64,000 nucleotides of DNA from CBDCFV01 sp965261795 (GCA_965261795.1 OZ253476.1:1922001-1986000), one strand, 5' to 3'; positions 1 through 9,506 are shown, numbered from the stretch's first letter. Program-made: numbers and translations. The notes: generated from the letters alone by a model not told the origin.

Positions 1-315
1 TTATAGACCTGACAATGCAACATTATGATAAAAGGGTAAGGGGGAAACGCGCTAATGGAAGGAAGGCGACTACCATAAACCGCTCCGCGATACTGAACGT
101 TATCTACGACTTGGGCCGCACCGTAGACAAGCCAAGGGGGTTACCGAATGCCCACGCACCCAGCGATGTCCAAGCGTAACCCACTGGAAGCGATACGAAC
201 GTATCGGCCCAATGAGTACGTTGAATTTGCAAGGTCTCTACTACCAAGGGATTAACCTCCTTGGCGGCAGGCCTGGCGATTGGTTGTCAAAGGTTATTTG
301 ACAGGATAAGGACTT
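1..315. other. No convincing gene at window start
   Basis: I find no open frame with a credible start and ribosome binding site. Short overlapping open stretches on the plus strand (for example ATG at 166 to TAA at 255, 29 codons) could be remnants of a decayed gene, but none resembles a family I know. Confidence 0.4.
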
Positions 316-501
316 TTAGCCTGGATTGTGCTTTTCGATCAGAGTCGTGACACGGGAGTCCAAGTCTCCCAATGCGACTCCGGCATCAGCTCGAGCGATA
401 CCCAAGTGGGCTGCCCGTTGTATATCTTCCCAGTCAGGCTCCAGTTCATATTCGTCTCTCAGCTCTTCCAGCAAAGCTTCCAACGAACTATTATCAAACA
501 T
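316..501 (-). CDS. Small acidic hypothetical protein, possibly antitoxin-like
   Basis: A 61-residue acidic, probably helical protein starting MFDNSSLEALLEELRDEYE with several Glu/Asp pairs. I do not recognise a named family. Size and charge resemble antitoxins or short accessory proteins of toxin-antitoxin loci, but no toxin-like frame is visible on either side, so this is weak inference. It stands alone, more than 200 bp from the small membrane protein gene at 712. Confidence 0.5.
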   Translation of the reverse strand: MFDNSSLEALLEELRDEYELEPDWEDIQRAAHLGIARADAGVALGDLDSRVTTLIEKHNPG

Positions 502-711
502 AGATAATCATCCCTCGTTGCAGTTATCTGAGTGCAGTCTTTTACGTTTGATGTCCCGCTTGTCCGGCACAAGGATGGCTTGTCTCATCCTCTTCCTTGC
601 CAGCCCAGTATAGGCGTTCAACGGTGACTTAGTCTACTTGGTTCACAGCCCAAGGGCAATAGCTTAGAGCGTCCATCACCCCGTATCGGATGAGTCGCGC
701 CGACGGGTAAT

Positions 712-948
712 TTAGGACTCGTCGCCAGTCTGCTGATATGTTTCCGAGGACCCAGGTCGACCTTGAGAGAAATACCCAACGACCAAGACGACAGGAATCG
801 CCACGATTACCAATCCAATCAGCGCCACCACCAGCCAAGGCCCGAGATTGGCCAAGTCGTCAAGCCGGTCCTTGATCCAGATCAACAGTTCGGGATCAGC
901 CGCGTCGCCGTGGTGGGAGGTAACCGACCCAAGAATCGCCCACAACAT
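712..948 (-). CDS. Small single-pass membrane protein downstream of MFS carrier
   Basis: 78 residues. The N-terminal part is soluble and acidic; one clear hydrophobic helix follows at about residues 38-60 (GPWLVVALIGLVIVAIPVVL), then a polar tail. The start lies 6 nt after the stop of the MFS gene, so the two are almost certainly co-transcribed. It may be a small accessory or stabilising subunit of the carrier. No family is recognised, and function is inferred from position only. Confidence 0.6.
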   Translation of the reverse strand: MLWAILGSVTSHHGDAADPELLIWIKDRLDDLANLGPWLVVALIGLVIVAIPVVLVVGYFSQGRPGSSETYQQTGDES

Positions 949-954
949 TATTGG

Positions 955-2337
955 TCAATCGCCTGCCGCGGCGGCTATGACGGGCGCTGTCTGATATCTG
1001 GAGGAGTACTTGCGTTCCCGGATAGAGAACGCTGACAGTGCCGCCGGGAACAACAGTGACCCCATGATCGCGAAGGGGATGGTGTAAGAGCCGGTGACGT
1101 CGAAGAGGATCCCCGCGACCCAAACGCTGACAAAGCCACCCGCTTGGTGGAACACGAAGGACGCGCCGGACACGGTGCCCAATGTCCGTAGTCCGTAAAC
1201 GTCGGCAGTGAGCGTGGTGGTAAGAGGTGCTGTGGCGATCCACGAGAACCCCGCCACAATGGCGAAAGCCCACAATGAGGCGTCACCCGGCACCAGCAGA
1301 AGCAGCATATAACCGCAGCCCCTGCAGAAGTAGACCGCCGCCAGGAGGTTTTTCCGGGAGAACCTGTCCGCCAGCCAACCTGCGCCGATAGCGCCCGCCG
1401 CGTTCAGTCCCATCATCAGGCCGAACACCGTCGCAGCTAGAGTGGGTGAAACACCCCGCCCTATGGCGTAAGGAATGAAGTGTACGGTGAGCATAAAGGT
1501 GGTTGAACCGCAGACGTAGTAGGAGAGAGACATCTGCCAGAACGGCATGGAGCGGAAAGATTGCTTCCAATTGTCGGAAGCCAGAGGACCTTCTCTGCGC
1601 TGGGGGGGAAGATTGCCCTGCCGGTCTCTCAGAGGCTCCGCATCCCCGTCAGGCTGCAACCCCAAGTCGGACGGCCATTCTTTAACGAACAGGTAAGCAA
1701 GAGGCACCGCCAGCATCAACACTATCAAGCCCAACACCGCCCAAGTAACCCGCCAGTGGGTTGCTTGAAGCAGGTACATAGCGAAGGGGACCAGCAACAA
1801 GGCGCCAGCGGAGGTGCCGCTGGCGTTTATGCCCATGACCACCGCCCGGCGGCGGCGGAACCACCGCGCCAACATCGCGCCAGTGGTGTTGATGGAGGAG
1901 GCGCTCATGGCAGTGGACAGCACAAAACCGAACATGAAAATCAGGAAGAAGATGTGGAAGGTGAGGCTATGCAGCGCCGTTATAACACCAATGACCGCAA
2001 GACCGCCGATGATCAGCTTGCGGCCCCCAGTGCGGTCGAAAATCCTGCCCATGAAGGGTTGAGTGACGCCGTTGACGAGAGCGCCAAGGGCTGCCGCCAA
2101 TGAAATGGTGCCCCTGGACCAGTTGAACTCCTCGCTCATGGGAATGACGAATATACCGAAAGCGTTGCGGGCGCCCATGGTGAGCATGGCCATGAAGAAG
2201 AAGGTGCCCAGCAGGTACCAGCCGTAAAAGATCCGCGGCTTTCCGTCTCCTCTTACCCGGCGGCTGATCTCTGGGACGATCGCCCATGCCAAAAGCAGGA
2301 CGCCGACGGACAAAATGAGAAAGCCAGTGGAAGTCAT
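955..2337 (-). CDS. MFS transporter (monocarboxylate/oxalate-formate type)
   Basis: 460 residues, the usual length for the major facilitator superfamily, with about 12 hydrophobic helices in two halves. The loop between helices 2 and 3 carries GRIFDRTGGRKLIIGG, a variant of the MFS G-x3-D-R/K-x-G-R-R/K signature. GWYLLGTFFF near the N-terminus resembles OxlT/MCT-like bacterial carriers of organic acid anions. A TcuA-like flavoprotein gene follows upstream on the same strand 310 bp away, so uptake of a carboxylate is plausible. Start is ATG at 2337 just outside a long hydrophobic first helix. Confidence 0.88.
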   Translation of the reverse strand: MTSTGFLILSVGVLLLAWAIVPEISRRVRGDGKPRIFYGWYLLGTFFFMAMLTMGARNAFGIFVIPMSEEFNWSRGTISLAAALGALVNGVTQPFMGRIFDRTGGRKLIIGGLAVIGVITALHSLTFHIFFLIFMFGFVLSTAMSASSINTTGAMLARWFRRRRAVVMGINASGTSAGALLLVPFAMYLLQATHWRVTWAVLGLIVLMLAVPLAYLFVKEWPSDLGLQPDGDAEPLRDRQGNLPPQRREGPLASDNWKQSFRSMPFWQMSLSYYVCGSTTFMLTVHFIPYAIGRGVSPTLAATVFGLMMGLNAAGAIGAGWLADRFSRKNLLAAVYFCRGCGYMLLLLVPGDASLWAFAIVAGFSWIATAPLTTTLTADVYGLRTLGTVSGASFVFHQAGGFVSVWVAGILFDVTGSYTIPFAIMGSLLFPAALSAFSIRERKYSSRYQTAPVIAAAAGD

Positions 2338-2648
2338 ACTGCGGCGCCCTTCATAAGCGGGTTCACCCTAAGTCTCTGCACGAGTTAAGAACACTTGCAC
2401 CAGCGGTTGTGGATCCATACTCCAAGCCCGACACATTGGGGTCTTCGACGCCGAAGCCAGTTTAGACGAAAAACTATGTGCGTATGCTACCACTCAACAA
2501 AGAGTTCTACCAGAGAGGCGGTCAATAACATCCTAAAACGGATTCGGTCGTTAAAACTTGTGGACTATTCTAACCTTCGTTGGGTTAGGCCATTCCGTCT
2601 CAACCTTCAGCCCTGTGACACGGCGTTCTCCGGCAGCTTAACTCCCTG
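2338..2648. other. Intergenic region with a short hairpin
   Basis: 311 bp between the MFS gene and the TcuA-like gene. It contains a 6-bp inverted repeat, CTAACC at 2570-2575 and GGTTAG at 2583-2588, too short to call a terminator. It probably also holds the MFS promoter. No coding frame is credible. Confidence 0.4.
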
Positions 2649-4142
2649 CTAGTCCTTCAAGGTCATGGCGTCCCGCCCCGCGCTGGTTCCTGCCAGCCGG
2701 CCAAAAACCATACCTGCCGAGAGGCCGGAGCCGCCCGGATAGTTGTAGTAGAAGAGGCCGCCAACCATTTCCCCGGCGGCGTAGAGCCCGGGAATGGGAT
2801 CCTGGCTGTTGGTGACCACTTGTCCCCGGGTGTCGATCTTCACGCCGCCGAAGGTAAACGTTATGCCGCAGGTAACGGCGTATCCAAGGTAAGGAGGTGT
2901 GTCGATGGGTTGCGCCCAATTGGTCTTGGGCGGTTCGATCCCAACCGTTGCCCTGCCGTCCTTCACCGTTGGGTTGTAGGGCACGTCCTGCTGCACTGCG
3001 GCGTTAAACTCCCGCACTGTCCGCGATAGCCCCTGTGGGTCTATGTCGAGTCGCGCCGCCAATTCCTCTATTGTGTCAGCTTGGGCCATAGTCACTTGCG
3101 GGATGTGGTACTCATCCCGGAGTAAGTGTTTGACTTTGTCGTCGAAAATCTGGAAGGCTAAGCCCTGCGGTTGGGTAAGCAATGCCCGCCCATAGGTGAC
3201 GTAGGTGTAATTGCGGAAGTCGGCCCCTTCATCCAGGAATCGCTCCCCGTTAAGGTTTACGATGAGACCGAAGGGGTAGGAGTGCTTCTGGTACAACTCT
3301 GTGATGGTACGGTCTCCGAAGGCCGGCGCGTTCATATCCCAAGCCACGGCATGGCAACTGCTCCAGTGCCCATGGGCTTGGGCGCCGATATCAAGCGCCA
3401 TCCGGATGCCGTCGCCGGTGTTGTATGGAATCCCCCGCACCTTCACCAACTCCCAGCCAGGGCCAAGGTAACGGCAGCGCATTTCGGCGTTCGCTTCGAA
3501 ACCGCCGCTAGCCAGGACTACCGAATGAGCATAGATATCTTCGAAACCGTCGGGGCCTTGCACCCTCAGCCCGTTGACCCGGCCTTTATCGTCCTGAAGC
3601 AGTTGGATGCCTTGGGTGGAGTAGCGGATGTCCACCCCGGCCCGCTGCGCCGCTTCAAACTGCTGATCGGACAACCCCTTTCCTGCGCCGACCGCCTCTA
3701 CCACCAAGCCTCCCCAGAACCGGAACTTGTCGCCATCCTTGAAGGCTTGGCGCCCGTAGGAAAGGACGAACCGCACGCCCTTGTCTTGGAGCCACTTCAT
3801 GGTAGGGAGTGACTGGCTTACCAGGATTTGCGATAAGTCCGGATCGGATAGTCCTTGGGTGACCCGCATCATGTCGTCATAGAATTGGTCCTGGGTGTAG
3901 CTGCCCACGTCGATGGACATTTCTTCAGTGGGGGACATGTCCGGGATCAAGGCTTTGATGTCCTCAATACCGTCGAAAGCAAAGCGGATGATCCCGCCGG
4001 TGAAGTATGTGTTGCCTCCCCGGAAGAACTCCGGCGCTTTCTCCACCACCAGCACTGGCCCGCAGACTTCTTTTGCCGCCAAGGCCGCGCTCAATGCGGC
4101 GTTGCCCGCGCCGACTACGATAACGTCATACTGCTCTGCCAA
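2649..4142 (-). CDS. FAD-dependent dehydrogenase, tricarballylate dehydrogenase (TcuA)-like
   Basis: 497 residues of the fumarate reductase/succinate dehydrogenase flavoprotein fold. Residues 6-20 (DVIVVGAGNAALSAA) form the FAD-binding Rossmann motif in the form typical of TcuA. The C-terminus has GLYAAGEMVGGLFYYNYPGG, the second FAD contact region. TcuA oxidises tricarballylate to cis-aconitate; the exact substrate here is inferred. The start is TTG at 4142, preceded by GGAGG six bases upstream, giving MAEQYDVIVV, which places the Rossmann strand correctly. The neighbouring carboxylate-type MFS carrier supports an uptake-plus-oxidation unit, but no TcuB gene is seen. Confidence 0.85.
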   Translation of the reverse strand: MAEQYDVIVVGAGNAALSAALAAKEVCGPVLVVEKAPEFFRGGNTYFTGGIIRFAFDGIEDIKALIPDMSPTEEMSIDVGSYTQDQFYDDMMRVTQGLSDPDLSQILVSQSLPTMKWLQDKGVRFVLSYGRQAFKDGDKFRFWGGLVVEAVGAGKGLSDQQFEAAQRAGVDIRYSTQGIQLLQDDKGRVNGLRVQGPDGFEDIYAHSVVLASGGFEANAEMRCRYLGPGWELVKVRGIPYNTGDGIRMALDIGAQAHGHWSSCHAVAWDMNAPAFGDRTITELYQKHSYPFGLIVNLNGERFLDEGADFRNYTYVTYGRALLTQPQGLAFQIFDDKVKHLLRDEYHIPQVTMAQADTIEELAARLDIDPQGLSRTVREFNAAVQQDVPYNPTVKDGRATVGIEPPKTNWAQPIDTPPYLGYAVTCGITFTFGGVKIDTRGQVVTNSQDPIPGLYAAGEMVGGLFYYNYPGGSGLSAGMVFGRLAGTSAGRDAMTLKD

Positions 4143-4312
4143 GGCACTCCTCCAGATGTACTAAAGCGAATGTAATCCCAACCACACCATTCACGGGCAC
4201 GACGACCTGCCTGCCGGGGTTAATCATAGCGGTTGGCAGACCAAGTCTCAAGGATGTTGCTTCGGAACGGCGAACGGGCAACAACCCAGCTTGCCGACGG
4301 GAGTCCATCATA

Positions 4313-4356
4313 TTAAGATACAGCCGTAATCGACTTAAGATACAGCCGTAATCGAC
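4313..4356 (+). repeat. Perfect 22-bp tandem duplication upstream of dehydrogenase gene
   Basis: TTAAGATACAGCCGTAATCG plus AC occurs twice head to tail (4313-4334, 4335-4356), starting only 22 bp before the ATG at 4378. The position suggests a regulator site or a transcript leader, but it could be slippage. Confidence 0.75.
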
Positions 4357-4377
4357 CTAGCGGAGTATTCAAGGCAG

Positions 4378-5349
4378 ATGAAAGCAGCCAGACTGACAAG
4401 CCCCAAGACATTTGAATTTGTGGACGTAGAAACACCCACGGCCGCCGACGGTCAGTGCTTGATAAAGATAGAAAGGGTTTCCATCTGCGGCAGCGATATC
4501 AGGGACAGTTACGGCCCCGTCCTGCCCGAGGACCGGTATCCTTTGCCGGCCGGCCGGCCATGCCACGAGGTCGCCGGTGTCATCGTGGACAGCAGGATTG
4601 ACGGGTTCCCTGAAGGCCGGCGTGTCATAGTTATTCCGATGCCGGGCGTCGGAGGCTTGGCGGAATACATCGTTTCGGGCCCGGAAAGGCTTGCTCTTCT
4701 TCCCGACGAAGGGACGTTGGACGAGTGGGTAATGTGTCAACCTTCCGGCACGGTGCTGTTCTCATGTCAACAGATGCCCAACCTACTGGGCAAGACCGTA
4801 GTGGTAATGGGTCAAGGGAGTATCGGCCTCAGTTTCACCATGCTGACCTCCCGAATGGGGGCCAGGGCCGTGATCGCGGCAGACCTGCTGGACTACCGGC
4901 TGGAAAAGTCGAAAGAGCTCGGCTCCACTCATACCATCAACCCGGACAAAGTCAACATTAACGAAGCAGTACTGGACATAACCGGTGGCGTGGGGGCCGA
5001 CGTGGTTGTCGAGGCTGCCGGTTATCCCGAGACCTTCGACATGTGCTTCCGGTTGGTGCGGCAGTTCGGCACCATCATAGTGTTCGGTATCACTGAGGAG
5101 CACACAGTGCCGATGGAACACCATCTTTTGATGGATAAGCAGCCCCGCATCATCCCCACCAACGGGGCGCGCAGCGGCGACCCCATTGCCCACATCAGGG
5201 AAATCGTGGGACTGCGGGAGAGAGGCTGGTGCGACCCGTCGACGCTGATAACCCATCGAACCGGTTTTTCCAATGTCCAGTCCGCTTACGACATGTACGA
5301 GCAACGGCTGGATAACGTCATTAAAGTGGTGATGAACATCAACGAGTAA
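4378..5349 (+). CDS. Zinc-type alcohol dehydrogenase (MDR), no structural-zinc loop
   Basis: 323 residues, slightly short for the medium-chain dehydrogenase/reductase family. The GroES-like part has the catalytic-zinc residues: Cys37 in SICGSD and the His-Glu pair in RPCHEVAG near residue 63. The Rossmann domain carries VVMGQGSIGLSF. The four-cysteine structural-zinc lobe normally near residue 95 is absent: the chain goes directly from MPGVGG to LAEYIV. Such shortened forms occur in sorbitol/threonine-dehydrogenase-like MDRs. It uses NAD(P)+ to oxidise an alcohol or polyol that I cannot define. The gene is divergent from the TcuA-like gene. Confidence 0.85.
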   Translation: MKAARLTSPKTFEFVDVETPTAADGQCLIKIERVSICGSDIRDSYGPVLPEDRYPLPAGRPCHEVAGVIVDSRIDGFPEGRRVIVIPMPGVGGLAEYIVSGPERLALLPDEGTLDEWVMCQPSGTVLFSCQQMPNLLGKTVVVMGQGSIGLSFTMLTSRMGARAVIAADLLDYRLEKSKELGSTHTINPDKVNINEAVLDITGGVGADVVVEAAGYPETFDMCFRLVRQFGTIIVFGITEEHTVPMEHHLLMDKQPRIIPTNGARSGDPIAHIREIVGLRERGWCDPSTLITHRTGFSNVQSAYDMYEQRLDNVIKVVMNINE

Positions 5350-5791
5350 GCATTGAGAGGGTGTTCGATAAGCCCCTGCTCCTTTGAGTGGAAGGTTGTG
5401 ACAATGGGGCGCGGCTCTCAGCCTGGCCTTTTCCTCAAGGGGATAGGGGATTTTTTGATATCTTCCGGCGTTTGACCATGTAATGACCAGGGTAGTGACC
5501 AGGATTTTAGCAGCCCGAACCGGACCGGTGATGTTCCCTCATTCAACAACCCGGCTGACCCAGATTGCCGCAACAGTTGTGGAACGTCTTAACCTTGGTC
5601 GCGTTGTTGGTCACCACCAGCTTTACCTTGCGGTAAAGGCGCATCGGCTTCAACAAATTTTCTATAAAGGCTATTGGACTGGGATGTCGGTCCGGCATAG
5701 TTTAGGTATTATCGCAGACGGGATGTCAGGAGTACATCAAGGGCAAGGGGTTACAATCGGGAATTGAATTCCGAACTCGAAGGAGGCTCAC
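5350..5791. other. Intergenic region with palindrome
   Basis: 442 bp without a credible gene. A palindrome CTTTACC-TTGC-GGTAAAG lies at 5621-5638 and could be an operator. An AGGAGG ribosome binding site at 5781 belongs to the next gene. A 94-codon open frame in this region has no family-like composition and is not called. Confidence 0.45.
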
Positions 5792-7147
5792 GTGTCCGCA
5801 GAATATCTGGATAAGCTGGCTGGTTTTGTCACTGACACCAAGTTGGGAAACTTGGAGGAGTCGACGGTAACCGCCGCCAAGAACGTGGTGTTGGACACCA
5901 TTGGCGCTATACTGGCGGGAAGCCGCCTCTCCGAGAACGCCGGTTTCGCCAACTTGGTCCTCGGTATGGGCAATGGCGGCAACGCGACTCTATTCGGACA
6001 CGCCGGAGCGGCGCAGCCAATGATGGCCACGCTGGTGAACGCTACCGCTGGGGTATCATTGGAGATGGACGAAGGCAGCCGCTTGGGCGGTGGCCATCCT
6101 TCAATCCACGTCACTCCTGGGGCCATAGCGATGGCCGAGGAGCGGAAATGCACCGGCGCTGAACTGCTGGAAAGCGTAATAGTCGGGTACGAGGTGACCT
6201 CCCGTATCGGAAGCGGCACCACCGTGAAGGATGTGGTCCACTCCCACGGCACTTGGGGGACAGTGGGCACTGCCGCCGCCACCGCACGTATCCTGGGGCT
6301 TGACGCGCAGGAAACCAGGTCCGCTATCAGCATGGCCGCTTCGATGAGTCCGGCTAACACTTGGACGCCATGCTTGGAAGGGGCCACCGTCCGTAACCTG
6401 TACCCCGGACGCTCCGGCTTCCAGGGCATTCTGGCCGCCCAATTGGTGCAGTGCGGGTTTACCAGCCTTCAGGACGGGCCGTCGGACTTGTACGAATCAT
6501 TGTTGGGCGAGGGCTTCAATACCGAAGCCGTAATGGCCGGTCTGGGAGAGCCGGGCGCCTACCGCATCCAGAACAACTACTTCAAGTTCCACGCCTGCTG
6601 CCTGTACAACCACCCGGCGTTGGATGCTGTAGAGTCGTTGCTGCTGCAAGAGGAGTTTACGGCAACGGACGTTAGCCGCGTCCAGGTAGAGGCCCCTCCT
6701 TTGGCTTTGACCATGGCTGACCCTGAGCCGGACAACATGCTGGCAGCCAAATTTTCCATTCCCTACGCCGTGGCAGCCATGCTGGTGCGGGGCAATGCCA
6801 ACGTGACAGCCTTCTATCCCGACCAAGTCGCCAATCCTCAGATAAGGGAGTTGGCGGGAGTAGTGGAGGTCACGGCGGACTCCGAGATGAGCCTGCGCCG
6901 CTACGACTATCCGTCGGCCAGGGTTGCGGTGTCCCTGAAGGATGGACGCCGCTTGGAGCAAAGCATTACCGCACAACGGGGCGACTACAGGAACCCGGTG
7001 ACGCGGGACGAGTTGTTGGCCAAGTTCAGGTTCCTGGCAACGGAGACGCTGGGGGAGAACAAGGCTTCCCAAGTGATCGACATCGTGGAGTCGCTGGAGA
7101 CGCTGGGGAACGTTCGAGAGTTGACCGGCTTGTTGCAGGCCGGTTAG
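5792..7147 (+). CDS. MmgE/PrpD family protein
   Basis: 451 residues, the normal length. The N-terminal helical domain has the family pattern NVVLDTIGAILAGS and, later, the GGGHPSIHVTPGA region; the C-terminal alpha/beta domain is present. Characterised members are 2-methylcitrate dehydratase PrpD and cis-aconitate decarboxylase, so a role in tri- or dicarboxylate metabolism is likely but the substrate is unknown. GTG start at 5792 is fixed by AGGAGG five bases upstream. It converges on queE, sharing the last 4 bp. Confidence 0.9.
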   Translation: MSAEYLDKLAGFVTDTKLGNLEESTVTAAKNVVLDTIGAILAGSRLSENAGFANLVLGMGNGGNATLFGHAGAAQPMMATLVNATAGVSLEMDEGSRLGGGHPSIHVTPGAIAMAEERKCTGAELLESVIVGYEVTSRIGSGTTVKDVVHSHGTWGTVGTAAATARILGLDAQETRSAISMAASMSPANTWTPCLEGATVRNLYPGRSGFQGILAAQLVQCGFTSLQDGPSDLYESLLGEGFNTEAVMAGLGEPGAYRIQNNYFKFHACCLYNHPALDAVESLLLQEEFTATDVSRVQVEAPPLALTMADPEPDNMLAAKFSIPYAVAAMLVRGNANVTAFYPDQVANPQIRELAGVVEVTADSEMSLRRYDYPSARVAVSLKDGRRLEQSITAQRGDYRNPVTRDELLAKFRFLATETLGENKASQVIDIVESLETLGNVRELTGLLQAG

Positions 7148-7851
7148 CGGCCTCGCTCGTCGCCCCAAAGCAGTATATGGAGACGGGTTGAAAACCGGAA
7201 ACCCTCCCGCACGCATGCCTCGGAGACCCAGCCGCTGCGGCGTTGCAGCGCGGCAACCGTTGTCCCTTCCGGCAGCAGGATAATACGGTCTGCCGGCAAA
7301 CGGTAACGGTCCCTCAGCCTGCATACCTCCTCCACGTCGTTTGGGTCGACGACCACGAACTTGAAGTAGGCGCGGGGAATATCGCGGAAGGCTTCAAGTA
7401 CACGGGGCACTTCCCGCTTGCTGGCAAGCGTGCCGGAGGTTGCCAACTTGGGGGAAACGTTCCACTGGTCTATGTCCCGCGCCATTTCTTGGATGGGAGC
7501 GATGGTGCCGTTGGTCTCCACTTCGAAATAGAATCCTTCGTCCTTCAACTCCGCGACCAGAGGAGCAAGCTCCTTTTGTTGCAACAGAGGTTCGCCTCCG
7601 GTGATGATCAAGTGAGGGCAGCTAAAGCGGAGGATAGCGTCCCTCACCAGCCCTGCGTCCAGTGACGCGACTTCGTTCTTGTAGTTGAAGTTTCGCCAGT
7701 CCCACGTGTACTTGGTGTCGCACCAATTGCAGGTCAAGTTGCACAAGGCCAACCGCAGGAACACCGATGGAACACCGATGTTGAGGCCCTCTCCCTGCAG
7801 GGAGTGGAAGATTTCGGGAGCGCCACCAGCCCGTTTGCTCACTCTCAGCAA
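7144..7851 (-). CDS. queE: 7-carboxy-7-deazaguanine synthase (radical SAM)
   Basis: 235 residues. Radical-SAM cluster motif CNLTCNWC (Cys37, Cys41, Cys44) is the CxxxCxxC form typical of QueE, preceded by the substrate-contact motif EIFHSLQGEG. The TGGEPLLQQ SAM-binding motif follows. The enzyme converts 6-carboxytetrahydropterin to 7-carboxy-7-deazaguanine in the preQ0/queuosine pathway. It is the last gene of queF-queD-queC-queE. TTG at 7851 or GTG at 7842 are both possible starts. Confidence 0.95.
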   Translation of the reverse strand: MLRVSKRAGGAPEIFHSLQGEGLNIGVPSVFLRLALCNLTCNWCDTKYTWDWRNFNYKNEVASLDAGLVRDAILRFSCPHLIITGGEPLLQQKELAPLVAELKDEGFYFEVETNGTIAPIQEMARDIDQWNVSPKLATSGTLASKREVPRVLEAFRDIPRAYFKFVVVDPNDVEEVCRLRDRYRLPADRIILLPEGTTVAALQRRSGWVSEACVREGFRFSTRLHILLWGDERGR

Positions 7852-7854
7852 CGG

Positions 7855-8598
7855 CTAACCGGCCTTCAGGCGTTGCAGCGCCGGGTCGGTCACACCGGCT
7901 TCCTGGAACCCTTTGGCTCTCAGAACGCAGCTATCGCAGCGGCCACACGGAGCATTGCCGGCCTGATAGCAGCTCCAAGTCAGCTCCAGCGGCGCTTGCA
8001 ACTGCACGCCGAACTGCACAATTTCTTTCTTTGACATCCGAATGATGGGTGTTTCGATTGCCATAGGCACTTGATATTCAGCCCACAGCTTGCTGCCATA
8101 GGCCAAAGACTCCCGCATCTTCTCAAAGTACTCCGGACGGCAGTCCGGGTACCCGCTGTAGTCAATTGCGTTGGGCCCCATGAACAGCGTGGCCTGTACG
8201 TCTGCTGGAGACTCTCCCTCGACCTCCAGTGCGTAGAGGGCATTGCTTTCCAAGTAAGCGGCCGCAATAGAGAGGAAGATGGTATTGCGGACCGGGACGT
8301 AAGTTATGGGGATGCTGGCCGCCATCCGGTCCGAGGACCTATCCTCCGGGACGGGGAACTGCTGTGGGTTGGTCAGGGCAGAGTACCAAGCGACGGAGCC
8401 GAGGAAGGAGATGTCAACCAGCTTGTGCTCTATTCCCAATGCCCCGGCGACTTGGGCGGCGCAATCTATCTCCCTACCGTGGCTCTGACCGTAGTAGAAG
8501 GTCAAGGCCGTCAGGCGGTCAGTGGACTGGCGGGCATAGGCGGCCACGGTTGTAGAGTCCAATCCTCCGGAGAGAAGGGTCACGCCGTAGCTTGGCAT
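7855..8598 (-). CDS. queC: 7-cyano-7-deazaguanine synthase
   Basis: ATP-dependent ligase making preQ0 from 7-carboxy-7-deazaguanine and ammonia. The PP-loop LLSGGLDSTT lies at residues 8-17 and the C-terminal zinc site CYQAGNAPCGRCDSC is complete. I choose ATG at 8598 (MPSYGVTLLSGG, 247 residues) because it starts 4 nt after the queD stop; an ATG at 8631 would overlap queD. The longer upstream reading frame covers queD coding sequence and is not used. Confidence 0.95.
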   Translation of the reverse strand: MPSYGVTLLSGGLDSTTVAAYARQSTDRLTALTFYYGQSHGREIDCAAQVAGALGIEHKLVDISFLGSVAWYSALTNPQQFPVPEDRSSDRMAASIPITYVPVRNTIFLSIAAAYLESNALYALEVEGESPADVQATLFMGPNAIDYSGYPDCRPEYFEKMRESLAYGSKLWAEYQVPMAIETPIIRMSKKEIVQFGVQLQAPLELTWSCYQAGNAPCGRCDSCVLRAKGFQEAGVTDPALQRLKAG

Positions 8599-8602
8599 AC
8601 GG

Positions 8603-9034
8603 CTATCCCGTCGCTCCACCGGCGCCGTCATATTCGGCATACTGGTCCAGCGACTCCCAGAGACGCACCTTGGCCGGAGACATACCGCAAAGCTTGGCCA
8701 CCACGTTGTACAGTTCACGGGATATCACTTCACAGGAAGGATTGCTGCTTTCGAATTGGTAGATTCGTCCTTGGGAGGCTGGGGCCAGTCCATCGATGAG
8801 TTCGGTGTCCCGGCTGTTGACCAGGAAAGCGTGATCCCAATTATCGTCGATCCAGCTTTTAACCCGACGTTTCAGTTCGGTGAAGTCGAACACCAAGCCT
8901 TGAGAGTCCAGGGAGTTGGCTTCAAGAAAGACCTCGGCCCGGTAGGTATGCCCATGGGGGAAGGCGCACTTGCCGTCGTAGTCCAGCAACCGGTGGCCGC
9001 TGTCGAAGGTGGTCTCTATCCGCACCAAGTACAT
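8603..9034 (-). CDS. queD: 6-carboxy-5,6,7,8-tetrahydropterin synthase
   Basis: 143 residues. Contains CAFPHGHTY, combining the catalytic Cys and two zinc-binding His of the PTPS/QueD family, plus an N-terminal DSGHRL His. It converts dihydroneopterin triphosphate to 6-carboxytetrahydropterin. The ATG at 9034 overlaps the queF stop by one base (TAATG), indicating translational coupling. Confidence 0.94.
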   Translation of the reverse strand: MYLVRIETTFDSGHRLLDYDGKCAFPHGHTYRAEVFLEANSLDSQGLVFDFTELKRRVKSWIDDNWDHAFLVNSRDTELIDGLAPASQGRIYQFESSNPSCEVISRELYNVVAKLCGMSPAKVRLWESLDQYAEYDGAGGATG

Positions 9035-9465
9035 TAGCCGGTCCCATTGCCGGGATATTCGACCGTGACGCAGGTATGGATGCCGCCCCTGACGCGGTAG
9101 TCCAACGTGACCTTCATACTCTTGGGGCGGCACAGTTCCACCAAGTCCAGCAGAATGCGGTTGGCCGCGTGTTCCTGGACGATGCCAACGTCCCGGTAGG
9201 ACAGGAGATAGTATTTCAGGGCCTTCAGCTCGATGCAACTGCCCTGAGGAACGTAGGATATTCGCAACATGCCGTAGTCGGGCAGCCCGGTCCATGGACA
9301 GACGGCAGTGAACTCGTCGGTGTCCACGTCCACTGTGCAGTCCTGGCCTGGGTACTCGTACTGGAACGCCAGCAGGCAGGCGGTGTCGATAGCCGATTCG
9401 CCCTTTACTGGGACCGTCCGGTCCAAGTCTTCATACTGTTGTCTGAGCTCGGGAATAGTGGCCAC
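9034..9465 (-). CDS. queF: NADPH-dependent 7-cyano-7-deazaguanine reductase
   Basis: 143 residues, the unimodular type I form. FTAVCPWTGLPDYG holds the catalytic Cys that forms the thioimide with preQ0, and ELKALKYYLLSYRDVG is the QueF signature for NADPH and substrate. It reduces preQ0 to preQ1, so the four-gene operon makes preQ1 for queuosine tRNA modification. AGGAGG lies close to the ATG. It is the first gene of the operon; no folE (GTP cyclohydrolase) is in the window. Confidence 0.95.
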   Translation of the reverse strand: MATIPELRQQYEDLDRTVPVKGESAIDTACLLAFQYEYPGQDCTVDVDTDEFTAVCPWTGLPDYGMLRISYVPQGSCIELKALKYYLLSYRDVGIVQEHAANRILLDLVELCRPKSMKVTLDYRVRGGIHTCVTVEYPGNGTG

Positions 9466-9506
9466 GGAACATTTCCTCCTGGACCGGGTAACGCAGTGCC
9501 GTCAAC

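Noticed and set aside
5483..5767. 94-codon open frame in the intergenic region
   Set aside because: No ribosome site and a composition unlike a real protein; likely chance in GC-rich DNA.
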